Source of the DNA: a bacterium
GTDB lineage: Bacteria > Planctomycetota > Planctomycetia > Pirellulales > Pirellulaceae
NCBI GenBank assembly: GCA_030430075.1
Contig: JAUIGN010000011.1
Coordinates: 124,001 to 188,000, forward strand
Direction: 5' to 3'
Length of the DNA stretch: 64,000 nt
The translations under genes and the position numbers were made by a program. The notes below the pieces were generated by a model, which was not told the origin of the DNA, did not search any database, and saw only the letters and a list, made by a program, of their open reading frames with translations. Of the stretch, positions 9,386 to 19,216 are shown one piece after another (position 1 is the first letter of the stretch; each line of letters begins with the position of its first letter).

Positions 9386-10581
9386 CTCACACTCTCACCA
9401 ACCTCGATCGTGGGCACCTGACCCGGCTCGTAAACACAATCGGGCTCGCCCGCCAACGGGTTGCCCGTGACGGCGAAGGCCCGGCTGCGGCTGCCACCAC
9501 AAACATAACGATATTCGCAGATGCCGCAATCGTCCTCGAACTGGTCCGGGTCGCGCAAAGCCAGGAAGGTCGGGTGGTTCTGGTAGACATCGACGACCGA
9601 ATCGTCCGGGAAGCGGCCACAATGAAGAGGTAAGAACCCTGCGGGGAAGATTTCGCCCGTGTGCCCGACAAACATGATGCCGTTGCCGTCGCGGACCCCG
9701 AGCGGTGCGCGGTGGCTGCGACTGCGGGCCGCCGCAACTGCAGGTGCTGCCCGCGGGTGGCCGCCTGGGTCGCCCACCCGCGGAGCCGCCAGGGGATCCC
9801 CATCTCGTTGCAGGACAAAGCGACGATAATGAGGCGCCTCGGTCGTCTTCACGCCATACGGTTGCCTGCCGGCCTGCACCCACAACCGCTCAAAGGCCTC
9901 CTCGTACTGGGCGGGTTGGATGCGCTGTTCGTCGCTGCCGCGTCCCACGGGAATCAGGAAAAAGACCGACCACATGGCAATGGCCTGCGTCGACAACTGA
10001 TCGGCCAACGCGTCGATCTGCTCGAAATTTCGAGTCGTGATCGTCGTGTTGATCTGGACCGACAAGCCCAGCTCGCGGGCATCCGCCAGCATCTGCATCG
10101 TTCGCTCGTAGCTCCCCTCCCAGCCACGAAAGGCATCGTGCGTGGCGGCGTCTGCGCCGTCCAGGCTGATCCCCAGGCGACGGATGCCGGCGTCTCGGGC
10201 CGATCGTAACGCGTCCCGAGTCGCCAGGGGAGTTGCCGACGGTGTGAGTGCCACCTCCATCCCGGCGGCGACGGCATATCGAATCAGCTCAAAGATGTCA
10301 GCTCGCTTGAGGGGGTCGCCGCCGGTGAGGACCAGCGTCGGCTTCCGCGGAAAAGTCGCGATCTGGTCAATGAGCGCCTGGGACTGTTCCGTCGTCAATT
10401 CCGCGGGGTGTGAACATTCCTGAGCCGACGCTCTACAATGTTTGCAGACCAGGTCACAGGCTTGGGTGACTTCGTAATAGAACATCAGCGGATTGATTCC
10501 GAAGTCCGCCGGTGAGTATTGTGAATGGAGCATCGTGAGCACCGCCTGCCACGCGGGGTGACGAAATGTGGACCTTGACAT
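9382..10581 (-). CDS. Radical SAM/SPASM protein (TIGR04053-like)
   Basis: A 399-residue radical SAM enzyme. The [4Fe-4S]/SAM motif is CDLVCKHC (CxxxCxxC), followed by LTGGDPLKR (GGE-like motif) and ISLDGADAATHD. The C-terminal SPASM-type cluster site is CGICEYRYVCGGSRSRA. The arrangement resembles the TIGR04053 family, a PqqE/NirJ-like radical SAM group without a settled reaction. Residues about 270-300 (RVGDPGGHPRAAPAVAAARSR) look like a low-complexity insertion. A shorter start exists at 10533 (MLHSQYSPADFG). The stop overlaps the selD start by 4 nt, so the two form one operon. A link to selenium metabolism is suggested only by this coupling. Confidence 0.85.
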   Translation of the reverse strand: MSRSTFRHPAWQAVLTMLHSQYSPADFGINPLMFYYEVTQACDLVCKHCRASAQECSHPAELTTEQSQALIDQIATFPRKPTLVLTGGDPLKRADIFELIRYAVAAGMEVALTPSATPLATRDALRSARDAGIRRLGISLDGADAATHDAFRGWEGSYERTMQMLADARELGLSVQINTTITTRNFEQIDALADQLSTQAIAMWSVFFLIPVGRGSDEQRIQPAQYEEAFERLWVQAGRQPYGVKTTEAPHYRRFVLQRDGDPLAAPRVGDPGGHPRAAPAVAAARSRSHRAPLGVRDGNGIMFVGHTGEIFPAGFLPLHCGRFPDDSVVDVYQNHPTFLALRDPDQFEDDCGICEYRYVCGGSRSRAFAVTGNPLAGEPDCVYEPGQVPTIEVGESVR

Positions 10582-10670
10582 CCATAATTAGGTTGCCTAG
10601 GTTGAACTGTCAAGGGCCGTGCCGGCAGCGGCTGATCAATCGAGGGCTTTGCAGCAGGGGGACTCGCGTC

Positions 10671-13052
10671 GTGAAAGTTGACGGGGGAGTTTTTGTGGGC
10701 GTTTGCCTGTGCCTCCAGTTCGTGGGGTTCGCGGAGGAAGTTGATTTCCGTCGTGATGTGCGGCCGATCCTTGTTCAGAAGTGCTTTTCGTGCCACGGGC
10801 CGGACGAGGAAGAGCGTCAAGCAGACTTGCGACTTGACGTGCAAGCGGGCGTCTTCGGCGATCCTGAGGCGACGACGATTGTGCGGGGGGATCCGGACCA
10901 GAGTGCGCTTTACCAGCGCTTGACGGCGGAAGACGAGGACCTCCGGATGCCGCCCGTCGATTCCGGCAAGACGGTTTCTCAAGAGGAGCGGGACTTGGTG
11001 CGGCGCTGGATCCAGGAGGGTGCCAAGTGGGAGTCCCACTGGTCCCACGCGCCGCCCCGCCGTCATTCCGTTCCAGCGGTTGCGGACTCTGCCTGGCCGG
11101 TGAACTGGATCGACAACTTCGTGTTGTCGCGGCTGGAGGCGCAGGGGCTGGCGCCGGCGCCGGATGCCGATCGGGTGACCTTGATTCGACGGCTCAGTTT
11201 TGATTTGACCGGGCTGCCGCCGACGCCGAGTGAGGTTGAGCAGTTTATCAAGGACGACTCCCCGCGGGCCTACGAGCAACTGGTTGATCGGCTGCTGGCA
11301 TCGGACCGGTACGGCGAGCGGATGGCGATTTACTGGCTGGACCTGGTTCGTTTTGCGGACACGGTCGGCTATCACGGCGACCAGGATCACAACATCTCTC
11401 CGTATCGCGATTATGTGATTGATGCCTTCAACGAAAACCTTCCCTTCGACCAGTTTACGCGGGAGCAACTGGCCGGCGACCTGCTGGCGAACGCGACGGA
11501 GGATCAGAAGATCGCGACGGGCTACAACCGTTTGCTGCAAACGTCGCATGAAGGGGGCGTGCAGGCCAAGGAGTACCTGGCGATCTACGCGGCTGATCGA
11601 GTGCGGAATTTCTCGGCCGTCTGGATGGGCGCGACGATGGGGTGCGCTCAGTGCCACGATCACAAGTACGATCCGTTGTCGATGAAGGACTTTTACTCGC
11701 TGGTCGCCTTTTTCGCCGACATCGACGAAGACCAGCACTTGCGGAAGGCCACCAATGCCTTGCCGACGCAACGGCTGCCGGAGATGAAGGTACTCAGCAA
11801 ACGCCAGCGCCGACGGCTTACGGAAATCGAGGCGCGCCTGGCTGAGCTCGGGGCGACGCTGGAGGAGCCGGAAGCCGAGCAGTCGGATGCCGGGGCGGCC
11901 GTGCAGACGGAGTCCGACGGCTTGCGGGAAGAGGCGCAAGCAATTCGCCAGACCGCCCGCCTGACGATGGTCACGCAAGCCATCGAGCCGCGAACGATCC
12001 GCATCCTGCCTCGCGGCAACTGGCTCGATGACAGCGGTCCCGTGGTCGAGCCGGCGGTGCCGGAGTTTCTGGGGACGCTGCCGGTGGGCGAGTCGCGGTT
12101 GACGCGCCTCGATCTGGCCAATTGGCTGACTCGCCAAGAGGACGGTGTTGGCGGGAACACGGCACGGATTTTTGCCAATCGATTCTGGTACCTGCTCTTC
12201 GGCCGCGGGCTCGTCCCGTCGCTTGACGACTTTGGTGTCCAGAGCGAGCCGCCCTCGCACCCCGCATTGCTCGACCAGTTGGCGATGGAGTTCATCGAGA
12301 GCGGGTGGGACGTCAAGCGGATGATGAAGCGGATCGCCATGAGCCGGACATACCGGCAGGCGTCGACGGTGACGCCGGAACTTGCCAAGCAAGACCCGCA
12401 CAACCGCTGGCTGGCCCGCCAGTCGAGGTTTCGCTTGCCGGCGGAAATGGTCCGCGATAACGCGTTGGCCATCAGTGGACTGCTGGTATTGGACTATGGG
12501 GGAGCGAGCATCAAGCCGTACCAGCCGGCCGGCTATTATCGCCATCTGAATTTTCCCAAGCGGACCTATCAAACGCACACAGACCGCCGCCAATGGCGAC
12601 GCGGGGTCTATATGCACTGGCAACGGCAATTCCTCCACCCGATGCTCAAGTCGCTTGACGCCCCGACACGCGAAGAGTGCACGGCGGAGCGTCCCAGGTC
12701 GAATACGCCCTTGGCCGCGCTGACGTTGTTGAATGATCCGACCTTTGTCGAGGCCGCTCGGGTGTTTGCCGAGCGGATGATGACGGAGGGCGGCGGCGAC
12801 ACATCCTCGCGGATTGATTTTGCGTTTCGGCACGCCGTTTCACGGCCGCCGGATGAGACGGAACGTACGGTGTTGACGGACCTGTTCGAGTCAAGTTTGC
12901 GGGAGTACGAAGCGGCTCCGGAGTCGGCGGCGGCGCTGATTCGCACCGGCCAGGCGCCGCGCCCGGCAGACGGGGAGGCGGCAACGCTGGCGGCCTGGAC
13001 CACGGTCGCTCGCGCGCTGCTCAACCTGAATGAGACCATCACGAGAAACTAG
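10671..13052 (+). CDS. Planctomycete cytochrome-domain protein (PSCyt1-DUF1549-DUF1553)
   Basis: A secreted protein of about 793 residues. GTG 10671 is chosen because a GGGGGA site lies 8 nt upstream and it opens a signal peptide (VFVGVCLCLQFVGFAEE). The PSCyt1 haem motif CFSCH follows within 40 residues of maturity. The DUF1549 domain (WIDNFVLSRLEAQGL, LTGLPPTPSE) contains a second CxxCH (CAQCH), and the C-terminal DUF1553 domain is clear (RIFANRFWYLLFGRGLV, MSRTYRQ). Such proteins are abundant in planctomycetes and are presumed periplasmic c-type haem proteins, often beside sulfatase-like or DUF1501 genes; their reaction is unknown. An upstream in-frame ATG at 10566 would overlap the divergent radical-SAM start and lacks a signal peptide. 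A DUF1501 gene follows. Confidence 0.85.
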   Translation: MKVDGGVFVGVCLCLQFVGFAEEVDFRRDVRPILVQKCFSCHGPDEEERQADLRLDVQAGVFGDPEATTIVRGDPDQSALYQRLTAEDEDLRMPPVDSGKTVSQEERDLVRRWIQEGAKWESHWSHAPPRRHSVPAVADSAWPVNWIDNFVLSRLEAQGLAPAPDADRVTLIRRLSFDLTGLPPTPSEVEQFIKDDSPRAYEQLVDRLLASDRYGERMAIYWLDLVRFADTVGYHGDQDHNISPYRDYVIDAFNENLPFDQFTREQLAGDLLANATEDQKIATGYNRLLQTSHEGGVQAKEYLAIYAADRVRNFSAVWMGATMGCAQCHDHKYDPLSMKDFYSLVAFFADIDEDQHLRKATNALPTQRLPEMKVLSKRQRRRLTEIEARLAELGATLEEPEAEQSDAGAAVQTESDGLREEAQAIRQTARLTMVTQAIEPRTIRILPRGNWLDDSGPVVEPAVPEFLGTLPVGESRLTRLDLANWLTRQEDGVGGNTARIFANRFWYLLFGRGLVPSLDDFGVQSEPPSHPALLDQLAMEFIESGWDVKRMMKRIAMSRTYRQASTVTPELAKQDPHNRWLARQSRFRLPAEMVRDNALAISGLLVLDYGGASIKPYQPAGYYRHLNFPKRTYQTHTDRRQWRRGVYMHWQRQFLHPMLKSLDAPTREECTAERPRSNTPLAALTLLNDPTFVEAARVFAERMMTEGGGDTSSRIDFAFRHAVSRPPDETERTVLTDLFESSLREYEAAPESAAALIRTGQAPRPADGEAATLAAWTTVARALLNLNETITRN

Positions 13053-13371
13053 CCGGGCAGTGCCTCGAACCGATCGCCGGCGAACTCGGCTGAGCCACCA
13101 GCCATTGAACGTTGGCCCGGACGATTCATTAGCCGGTGGGCGTTACCCCGGTTCCGTCGAAGGATGCACAAACCGGACGATAACGCGTTCCAGCTGATAA
13201 GCAGGGCGGATTCGGTAGGTTCACCGTAAATAACAACCGACCCGGTGACGCGTACTGATTCGTTCTCCGTTTGGGACACACCCTGGCTTAGGTAAAAATC
13301 AAGGACATACATTGTCGAGCCAACGATATGGGCCTGCGAAAGGTTGTTGGTCCAGCTTGGTTGGACGATGT
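13053..13371. other. Intergenic region between PSCyt and DUF1501 genes
   Basis: About 320 bases with no supported ORF. It ends in a REP-like hairpin that runs almost to the DUF1501 start. I see no strong terminator. Confidence 0.4.
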
Positions 13372-13410
13372 CAGGCCGCATTGCGTCATGCACAGCATGG
13401 CCTACGGAAA
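13372..13410 (-). repeat. REP-like palindrome, copy 3 (inverted)
   Basis: Read on the minus strand it gives TTCC-GTAG-GCCATGC-TGT-GCATGAC followed by GCAATGCGGCCTGAC. The 3' flank matches copies 1 and 2 (ATGCGG/CCTGAC). It lies just ahead of the DUF1501 start. Confidence 0.75.
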
Positions 13411-13424
13411 GGGCGACGAAAGCG

Positions 13425-14921
13425 ATGAAGGAGCCAATCGATATCTTCACCCGGGTGCCGTCAGGTGCGGGGGAGCAGCAGGCAATCCAGGTGAATCGCC
13501 GGACCTTCCTTGCCCGCTCCGGCGTCGGGCTCGGCTCAACCGCCTTGGCATCGCTGTTGGCGCGGGACGGGAACGCCGAGTTGCCGCGGGCTTCCGCGGC
13601 GGCGGGCGACGCCGTCCAGCATGGCGGGTTGCCGGGCTTCCCCCATTTCGCGCCCCGGGCCAAACGAGTGATCTTCCTCTGCATGGCCGGCGGCCCAACG
13701 CACTTGGAGACGTTCGACTACAAACCGGTGTTGGCGAAAATGGACGGCCAACCCATGCCGGATTCATTCACCAAGGGGCAGCCGATCGCGCAGTTGCAGG
13801 GGCAGGAACTGAAGTGCCTGGGGCCGATGACCAAGTTTCGCAAGTATGGCGAGAACGGACAGGAGATCAGCGACTTTCTGCCCTGGCACAGCAAGCTGGC
13901 GGACGACATCTGCATCATCCGTTCGATGGTCACCGAACAAATCAATCACGACCCGGCCCACACCTTCATGAATACGGGCACGGCGACCAGCGGGCGGCCG
14001 TCGATGGGCGCTTGGATTAACTACGGGCTCGGCAATGCCAGCGAGAACCTGCCTGGTTTCATCGTGATGACCAGCGTCGGTGGACGCAACCCGCAGCCGA
14101 TCGCCTCACGCCAATGGTCTGCCGGTTTCTTGCCCGGCCGTTTTCAGGGGGTCGAATTCAGTTCCAGCGGGGATCCGGTGCACTATGTCCGCAACCCGGC
14201 AGGCGTGTCTCGCGGGCAGCAACGCGAACTGGTGACAGCGATCGAGCGGCTCAATCGGCATCGAAATCAGGACGTCGCGAACCCGGACATTGACACGCGG
14301 ATCGCGTCCTACGAGATGGCATTCCAAATGCAGACCTCGGTGCCGGAACTAATGGATGTTTCCGACGAGCCGGCGGACGTGCTCGAAATGTACGGCGCGC
14401 AGCCGGGCGACGGTTCCTTCGCATCCAACTGCCTCCTGGCCCGACGGCTGGCCGAACGAGACGTGCGGTTCATCCACCTCTACCACCGAGGTTGGGATCA
14501 TCACGGCGGGCTGTTGAAATACATGGATACCTGCTGCGGGTTGACCGACAAACCGACGTGGGCCTTGCTGACCGACCTCAAACAACGGGGCATGCTGGAT
14601 GAGACGCTGGTGATTTGGGGCGGCGAGTTTGGGCGTACTCCCATGTTCCAAGGCAAGGGGGGCGCCGGGCGCGATCACCACATCAAGGGGTTTTCGATGT
14701 GGATGGCCGGCGGCGGGATCAAGGGTGGGATCACGTACGGTGCCACCGACGATCTCGGCTATCACGCCGCCCAAGACGTCGTCCATGTCCGCGACCTGCA
14801 CGCCACCATGTTGCACCTGCTGGGCATCGACCACTCGAAGTTTCACGTCAACTTCCAGGGCCTCGACCTGGGATTGACCGGCGTCTTGCCGGCGCGCGTG
14901 GTCAAACCGATCCTGGCCTAG
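13425..14921 (+). CDS. DUF1501 family Tat-exported protein
   Basis: A 498-residue member of the DUF1501 (alkaline-phosphatase/sulfatase-like fold) family. It starts MKEPIDIFTR, with a twin-arginine signal RRTFLARSGVGLGSTALASLL about 24 residues in. Family landmarks are visible: IFLCMAGGPTHLETFDYKP, the His-rich HIYHRGWDHHGG-like segment (IHLYHRGWDHHGG), WGGEFGRTPM and GRDHH. The likely location is the periplasm after Tat export. DUF1501 genes usually follow PSCyt/DUF1549/DUF1553 genes in planctomycetes, as here, which suggests a joint but uncharacterised function. The longer frame from 13344 runs through the REP-like palindrome and lacks the leader at its N-terminus, so it is rejected. Confidence 0.88.
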   Translation: MKEPIDIFTRVPSGAGEQQAIQVNRRTFLARSGVGLGSTALASLLARDGNAELPRASAAAGDAVQHGGLPGFPHFAPRAKRVIFLCMAGGPTHLETFDYKPVLAKMDGQPMPDSFTKGQPIAQLQGQELKCLGPMTKFRKYGENGQEISDFLPWHSKLADDICIIRSMVTEQINHDPAHTFMNTGTATSGRPSMGAWINYGLGNASENLPGFIVMTSVGGRNPQPIASRQWSAGFLPGRFQGVEFSSSGDPVHYVRNPAGVSRGQQRELVTAIERLNRHRNQDVANPDIDTRIASYEMAFQMQTSVPELMDVSDEPADVLEMYGAQPGDGSFASNCLLARRLAERDVRFIHLYHRGWDHHGGLLKYMDTCCGLTDKPTWALLTDLKQRGMLDETLVIWGGEFGRTPMFQGKGGAGRDHHIKGFSMWMAGGGIKGGITYGATDDLGYHAAQDVVHVRDLHATMLHLLGIDHSKFHVNFQGLDLGLTGVLPARVVKPILA

Positions 14922-14950
14922 CCCGAATGCCATTCAATGGGATTCCGCAT

Positions 14951-14985
14951 TTCCGTAGGTCATGCCTTGCATGATATTCCGGAAT
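14951..14985 (+). repeat. REP-like palindrome, copy 4
   Basis: TTCC-GTAG-GTCATGC-CTT-GCATGAT, followed by ATTCCGGAAT, itself a perfect 10-bp palindrome. It lies between the convergent DUF1501 and DUF1552 genes. Confidence 0.75.
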
Positions 14986-15071
14986 AACGGCGGCGCGCCA
15001 CGGCTGGAAAGCCGAGGTCACGTTGACGCTGCCGGCCCAGCGGCGAGGCCGGACGACAGGTTGGCCCCGGA

Positions 15072-16397
15072 CTACAGGTTGGCCAGCGGGCCGGTGCTGT
15101 CGCCGAGCTGCTTGACGTTGGCTCCCGCCATGCCGCACATCGAAACGAAGAGGTTGTTGAGCGGCGTTTCGTTGGGGTAGTGGCGGAGTTGGCCGGAGGC
15201 AAGTTGACCGCCGCCCTGGCCCGCCAATACGATCGGCAGGTCGTGGTGAGAATGGCGATTGCCATCGGCGATCGCGCTGCCGTAGAGGATCAGGCTGTTG
15301 TCGAGGAGCGTGCCTTCACCTTCTTGCACCGACTTCAGCTTGTCCAGGAAATAGGCAAATTGCGTCACCAGGTACTTATCGATCTTGGAGATGTCATCCA
15401 TCTTCTTCTGATCGTTGCGGTGATGCGACAGGCTGTGATGACCACCATTGACGCCGATCGTCGGGTAGCTGCGGTTACTACCGGCGTTGGCCAGCATGAA
15501 TGTGCTGATCCGCGTCGTGTCGGTTTGAAAAGCGAGCGTCATGACGTCGTACATCAGGCGAATATGGGCATCGATTTCCCGTGGAATGCCTTCCGGCACG
15601 TCGTATTCGGGGACCTCGGTCCGGGTGGTCGCGGACCGCTCGATCCGCAACTCCAGTTCGCGCACGCTGTTGAAGTATTCGTCCAACTTGCGTTGGTCCT
15701 TATTCCCCAACTTCTTGCGGAGGAGGGCGGCGTCTTCGGCCACCAGATCCAGGATACTCTTGCGGTAGAGATCGCGTTCGGCCTGTCCCTTGGCGGCGTC
15801 TGCCGAGCCGAAAAGCCGCTCGAAGGCCAGTTTCGGGTTGATCTCCTTGGCCATGGGAGTCGTTTCGCTCTTCCAGGAGATGTTGGCGGAATAGGCACAA
15901 CTGTATCCCGAGTCGCAGTTGCCGCTGTTCCGACCCCGCTCGACGCCCAACTCCAGCGACGGCAGCCGAGTCTGTCCGCCGATCATCTGGGCGGCCGCCT
16001 GGTCGACGGAGACGCCTAACTTGATGTCCGCTCCGGCCGTCTTCCGCGGTTGGGCCCCGGTCAGGAAGGAACCTGCGTTCCGCGCGTGATCGCCGCCCCC
16101 ATCTCCGTTGGCCCGGCCATGGTGTTGTGTCAGGCCGGTGAAGACGGTGATGTCCTGTTTGTGTTTGGCCAGCGGCTGAAGGGTCGAGGAGAGTTGCCAA
16201 TCCGCGTCCTTGCCTTCCGGCTTCCAGGTGGGGACGATGGCGCCGTTGGGAAAGAAGACGAACGCCATCCGCACCGGCGCTTTCGCCGCCTGCGCACCGC
16301 GTGCCGTTGGCGTCATTGCCTCCAACACCGGCAGGGCCATCGCCGTGCCGATCCCTCGAAGAAACGTGCGTCGTGGTATGTTCGTCAAACTACTCAT
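15072..16397 (-). CDS. DUF1552 family Tat-exported protein
   Basis: A 441-residue DUF1552 protein. It begins with a twin-arginine leader (IPRRTFLRGIGTAMALPVLEAM), so it is probably exported folded. Family features include MAFVFFPNGAIVPTWKPEG, FTGLTQHHGRANGDGGGDHARN and a C-terminal HSHHDLPIVLAGQGGG. Function is unknown; the family is the standard partner of DUF1592-type planctomycete cytochrome proteins. Its start overlaps the end of that gene by 8 nt (ATGAGTAG), so the pair is translationally coupled and probably works together. Confidence 0.88.
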   Translation of the reverse strand: MSSLTNIPRRTFLRGIGTAMALPVLEAMTPTARGAQAAKAPVRMAFVFFPNGAIVPTWKPEGKDADWQLSSTLQPLAKHKQDITVFTGLTQHHGRANGDGGGDHARNAGSFLTGAQPRKTAGADIKLGVSVDQAAAQMIGGQTRLPSLELGVERGRNSGNCDSGYSCAYSANISWKSETTPMAKEINPKLAFERLFGSADAAKGQAERDLYRKSILDLVAEDAALLRKKLGNKDQRKLDEYFNSVRELELRIERSATTRTEVPEYDVPEGIPREIDAHIRLMYDVMTLAFQTDTTRISTFMLANAGSNRSYPTIGVNGGHHSLSHHRNDQKKMDDISKIDKYLVTQFAYFLDKLKSVQEGEGTLLDNSLILYGSAIADGNRHSHHDLPIVLAGQGGGQLASGQLRHYPNETPLNNLFVSMCGMAGANVKQLGDSTGPLANL

Positions 16398-18786
16398 CGG
16401 TTTCCCTCCGCATCAAGAACGGTTTGCTATGCACGATTCCTCGAACCAGGACATTAAAACGATAGTCGTTCTTTTCCAGGTCGGCAACAATCTCTTCGAC
16501 GGCGCAGGAGTCCGGGAGTTCCAGACCGCGGCCCAGCGCGTACGTCAACATCCGCTTCGTGACCAGTTCGGCGAAGTCGTCCTTCCGCGCTGTGAGCAGC
16601 TTGACGAGCTCGGTCGGCCCACGGAAGGTTTCGCCACTGGGGAGCGTTCCCTGGGCGTCCACCGGTTGGCCTTCGGCAGACGTTCGCCAGCGCCCGATCG
16701 GGTCGAAGTTCTCGAAGCCAAATCCCAGGGGGTCAATCGTCTGATGACAAGCGGCGCAGGTCGCCGACTCGCGGTGAATTGCCAGTTGCTCGCGTAACGA
16801 CTTGGCGCCCGACTTCTTGGCACCTTCTTCCAGCGACACGATGTTGGCAGGCGGATCGGGCAGTTCGACGCCCAGGATATTGTCGAGGATCCAGACGCCG
16901 CGCCGAACCAGCGAGGTCCGATCCGGATTCGAGGTGATGGTCAAGATACTGCCGTGCGTCAAGACGCCGGCCCGTTGGTCCTGGGGGAGCGATACACGCT
17001 GCAGCGCGTCGCCCGTGACGCCGCCCAGTCCGTAATGCCTGGCCAGCCGCTCGTTGGCAAACGTATAATCCGCATCCAGGAAATCGAGCAAGCTGCCGTT
17101 GTTGCGAAAGATCTCTCGGACGAACATCTTTGTTTCGGCCACCAGGTCCGCCCGCAACTCCGGCGTGAATTCGGGGAACAGCTTGGGGTCGGGCATGGCT
17201 TCGACGATGTTACTGAGCGTCAGCCACTGGCTGGCAAAGTTGTCGACCAGTGCCTCAGCCCGGGGGTCGGCAAGCATCCGTAGTAGCTGCTGGTCAAGCA
17301 CTTCGGGGTCGCGCAACTTTCCTCGCGCGGCCAGGCTGAGCAACTCATCGTCCGGCATGGAGCTCCACAGGAAATACGATAGCCGCGACGCCAGCTCGAA
17401 CTCGCTGATCGCGTGCTGTCCACCCGCCGAACCGTCTTCGATCCGAAACAAGAAGTGGGGTGAGACGAGGACCGCTTGCAACGCAACTTGAACGCCCCGC
17501 TCGAACGAATCTCCCCGCTCGACGGCATACTCGATCAGCCGAACGTAACGATCAACTTCGGCTTTCTCGACACGGCGCCGAAAAGCTCGCGGTAACAACC
17601 GGGCCAGGATCTCACGGCTGGCCTCGGCGACCGTCTTCGATTCACTCGGAGTCGCGACCACCAGTCGACGGTGGACCTCGGGAGGGGCGGCGTTGGTCGG
17701 CCCCTGCAGTTCGATGAAACGAACGGCCAGGTTGCGGTCCCGATCGCGTGGATTCTTGGCCTGGGGTTGGTAGTAGTCGTTTACAAAGGCGGCTTCGATC
17801 CGACGGCGGCCTTCAGGTAACGTGTGGCGTACTTCATAGACGCCCGGTTTCTTGTGCCCTTTAATATCGTGAACGTGAATCGGCCGGCCGTCGACGCGAA
17901 TCTCCATCCGGGCCGGATCGGGCCCTGCCTGATCGGCGGCGGCTTCGACGCGAATGACAAATTCGCCGGCAACCTTGACTTCTTGTTCGCAGACGGCCGC
18001 ACCCGAGGAGGTCATGCGCACCCAGTCTCCGCCGGGTTGGGCCGCACCCGTCCCCTTCAGTTGCGTTGCATCAAACCGCCGTTTGCGGCGACCACCCTCT
18101 TCGGTCAGCACCACCGCGTGCGCGATCCGCTCAGACGCATCGACGTATTTTTCCAGTAGGAGGGGCGGCAAGGAGAGCACGTCGGCGATATTGCTGAATC
18201 CGTAGCCCACGTCGTCGGACGGAAAGTCTTCGGCAGGGTTGATGTCGACCCCCAGCAGATCGCGAACCGTGTTGTTGTACTCGGTTCGGTTCAAACGATG
18301 GATCGTCACGCGACCGGCGTCATCGACGACGTCGCAGTCGACGTGGAACAGCTTCGCTTCCAGCCATTCGAGAAGAAGCTCGCGTTCCTCCCGCGACGGC
18401 CGTGCGTCGTAGTCCTGCGGCGGCATCCCGTCGATTCCCAATTGACGAAAGGCTTTTTCCCACTGGTTGCGTTCCTGCAAGACCTGGTCCGGGCCGGCCA
18501 ACTTGTGGAACGAGACATCGGCCTCCGGCAGCTCTTCACCGTGACAATCGAGACAATAACGTTCAATCAGCGGTCGCACTTTTGACAGATACACCTCATC
18601 ACTGGCGACCGGGTGGCGTTCACCCTGGTCCGCTTCGTGCGCGACGAGGCCCGCCGGACCCGGAAGCAAGATGAACCCGGTCGCCGCGATGGCCAGGACC
18701 GCCCGAATCTTCCGGCCGGCAGGGCATGTGGGGCCGAATGGGGCGCCGATCGCCGGGAGTCGTGCGAATCGTGATGGTGGGCGCAT
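16390..18786 (-). CDS. Planctomycete cytochrome-domain protein (DUF1587/1592/1588/1585 type)
   Basis: About 798 residues from ATG 18786 (MRPPSRFARLPA), chosen because a signal-peptide-like stretch (RAVLAIAATGFILLPGPAGLVAH) follows; the frame continues upstream to 18897 without homology. The haem motif CLDCHGEE lies early. Then come the PSD2/DUF1587 region (VTIHRLNRTEYNNTVRDLLGV), DUF1592 (FLFRIEDG, ELASRLSYFLWSSMPDDELL), DUF1588 (RAGVLTHGSILTITSNPDRTSLVRRGVWIL) and DUF1585 (CAACHQTIDPLGFGFENFDPIG), which holds a second CxxCH. It is a large periplasmic di-haem-type protein of unknown reaction. It forms a coupled two-gene operon with the DUF1552 gene. Confidence 0.88.
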   Translation of the reverse strand: MRPPSRFARLPAIGAPFGPTCPAGRKIRAVLAIAATGFILLPGPAGLVAHEADQGERHPVASDEVYLSKVRPLIERYCLDCHGEELPEADVSFHKLAGPDQVLQERNQWEKAFRQLGIDGMPPQDYDARPSREERELLLEWLEAKLFHVDCDVVDDAGRVTIHRLNRTEYNNTVRDLLGVDINPAEDFPSDDVGYGFSNIADVLSLPPLLLEKYVDASERIAHAVVLTEEGGRRKRRFDATQLKGTGAAQPGGDWVRMTSSGAAVCEQEVKVAGEFVIRVEAAADQAGPDPARMEIRVDGRPIHVHDIKGHKKPGVYEVRHTLPEGRRRIEAAFVNDYYQPQAKNPRDRDRNLAVRFIELQGPTNAAPPEVHRRLVVATPSESKTVAEASREILARLLPRAFRRRVEKAEVDRYVRLIEYAVERGDSFERGVQVALQAVLVSPHFLFRIEDGSAGGQHAISEFELASRLSYFLWSSMPDDELLSLAARGKLRDPEVLDQQLLRMLADPRAEALVDNFASQWLTLSNIVEAMPDPKLFPEFTPELRADLVAETKMFVREIFRNNGSLLDFLDADYTFANERLARHYGLGGVTGDALQRVSLPQDQRAGVLTHGSILTITSNPDRTSLVRRGVWILDNILGVELPDPPANIVSLEEGAKKSGAKSLREQLAIHRESATCAACHQTIDPLGFGFENFDPIGRWRTSAEGQPVDAQGTLPSGETFRGPTELVKLLTARKDDFAELVTKRMLTYALGRGLELPDSCAVEEIVADLEKNDYRFNVLVRGIVHSKPFLMRRETDE

Positions 18787-19216
18787 GAGCGTGCCTCGAG
18801 GACGAAGGTGGGCCGATCGGTGGCGTGCGTGGGGTGGGCTAGGGGTGCCCGGCAGGAGGGATCGTTCCGAGCTGACCCCCGTACGCTCATTATGCAAATC
18901 GGGTGCAACCGTGTCCAGGTGTGTCTTCCCCCCAACGGGGCTGGTCGGAGGCCCAACCTCCGCTCGTTTGAGGGCCCCAGTGAGACCAGTCGATCGAGGG
19001 GCCGGTTGTGAAAATAGGTAGAGATTGCGGGTCCGTCTGAGTCTATCGGTTGTAGGCGTCGATCTGAATTTGTCGCCGATGCAGGTCGATCAAACGTTAG
19101 GGCCTGCGAGGGTTGTACCGGATCGGACACTTGCGCCGCCGACCGGAATCGCACGGCCCGGGACCGCCGGACCCCATCGGCGTCGCACCTATCACAAGGT
19201 CGAAAGGACTCAGATC
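18787..19216. promoter_or_regulatory. Divergent intergenic region
   Basis: About 430 bases between the minus-strand cytochrome gene and the plus-strand outer-membrane gene. It must hold promoters for both. I cannot define -35/-10 boxes or operators with confidence and see no repeat of note. Confidence 0.4.

Noticed and set aside
10485-12833. A 782-residue minus-strand protein
   Set aside because: It is a GC-rich antisense frame over the DUF1549/DUF1553 gene, whose domains and haem motifs are clear.
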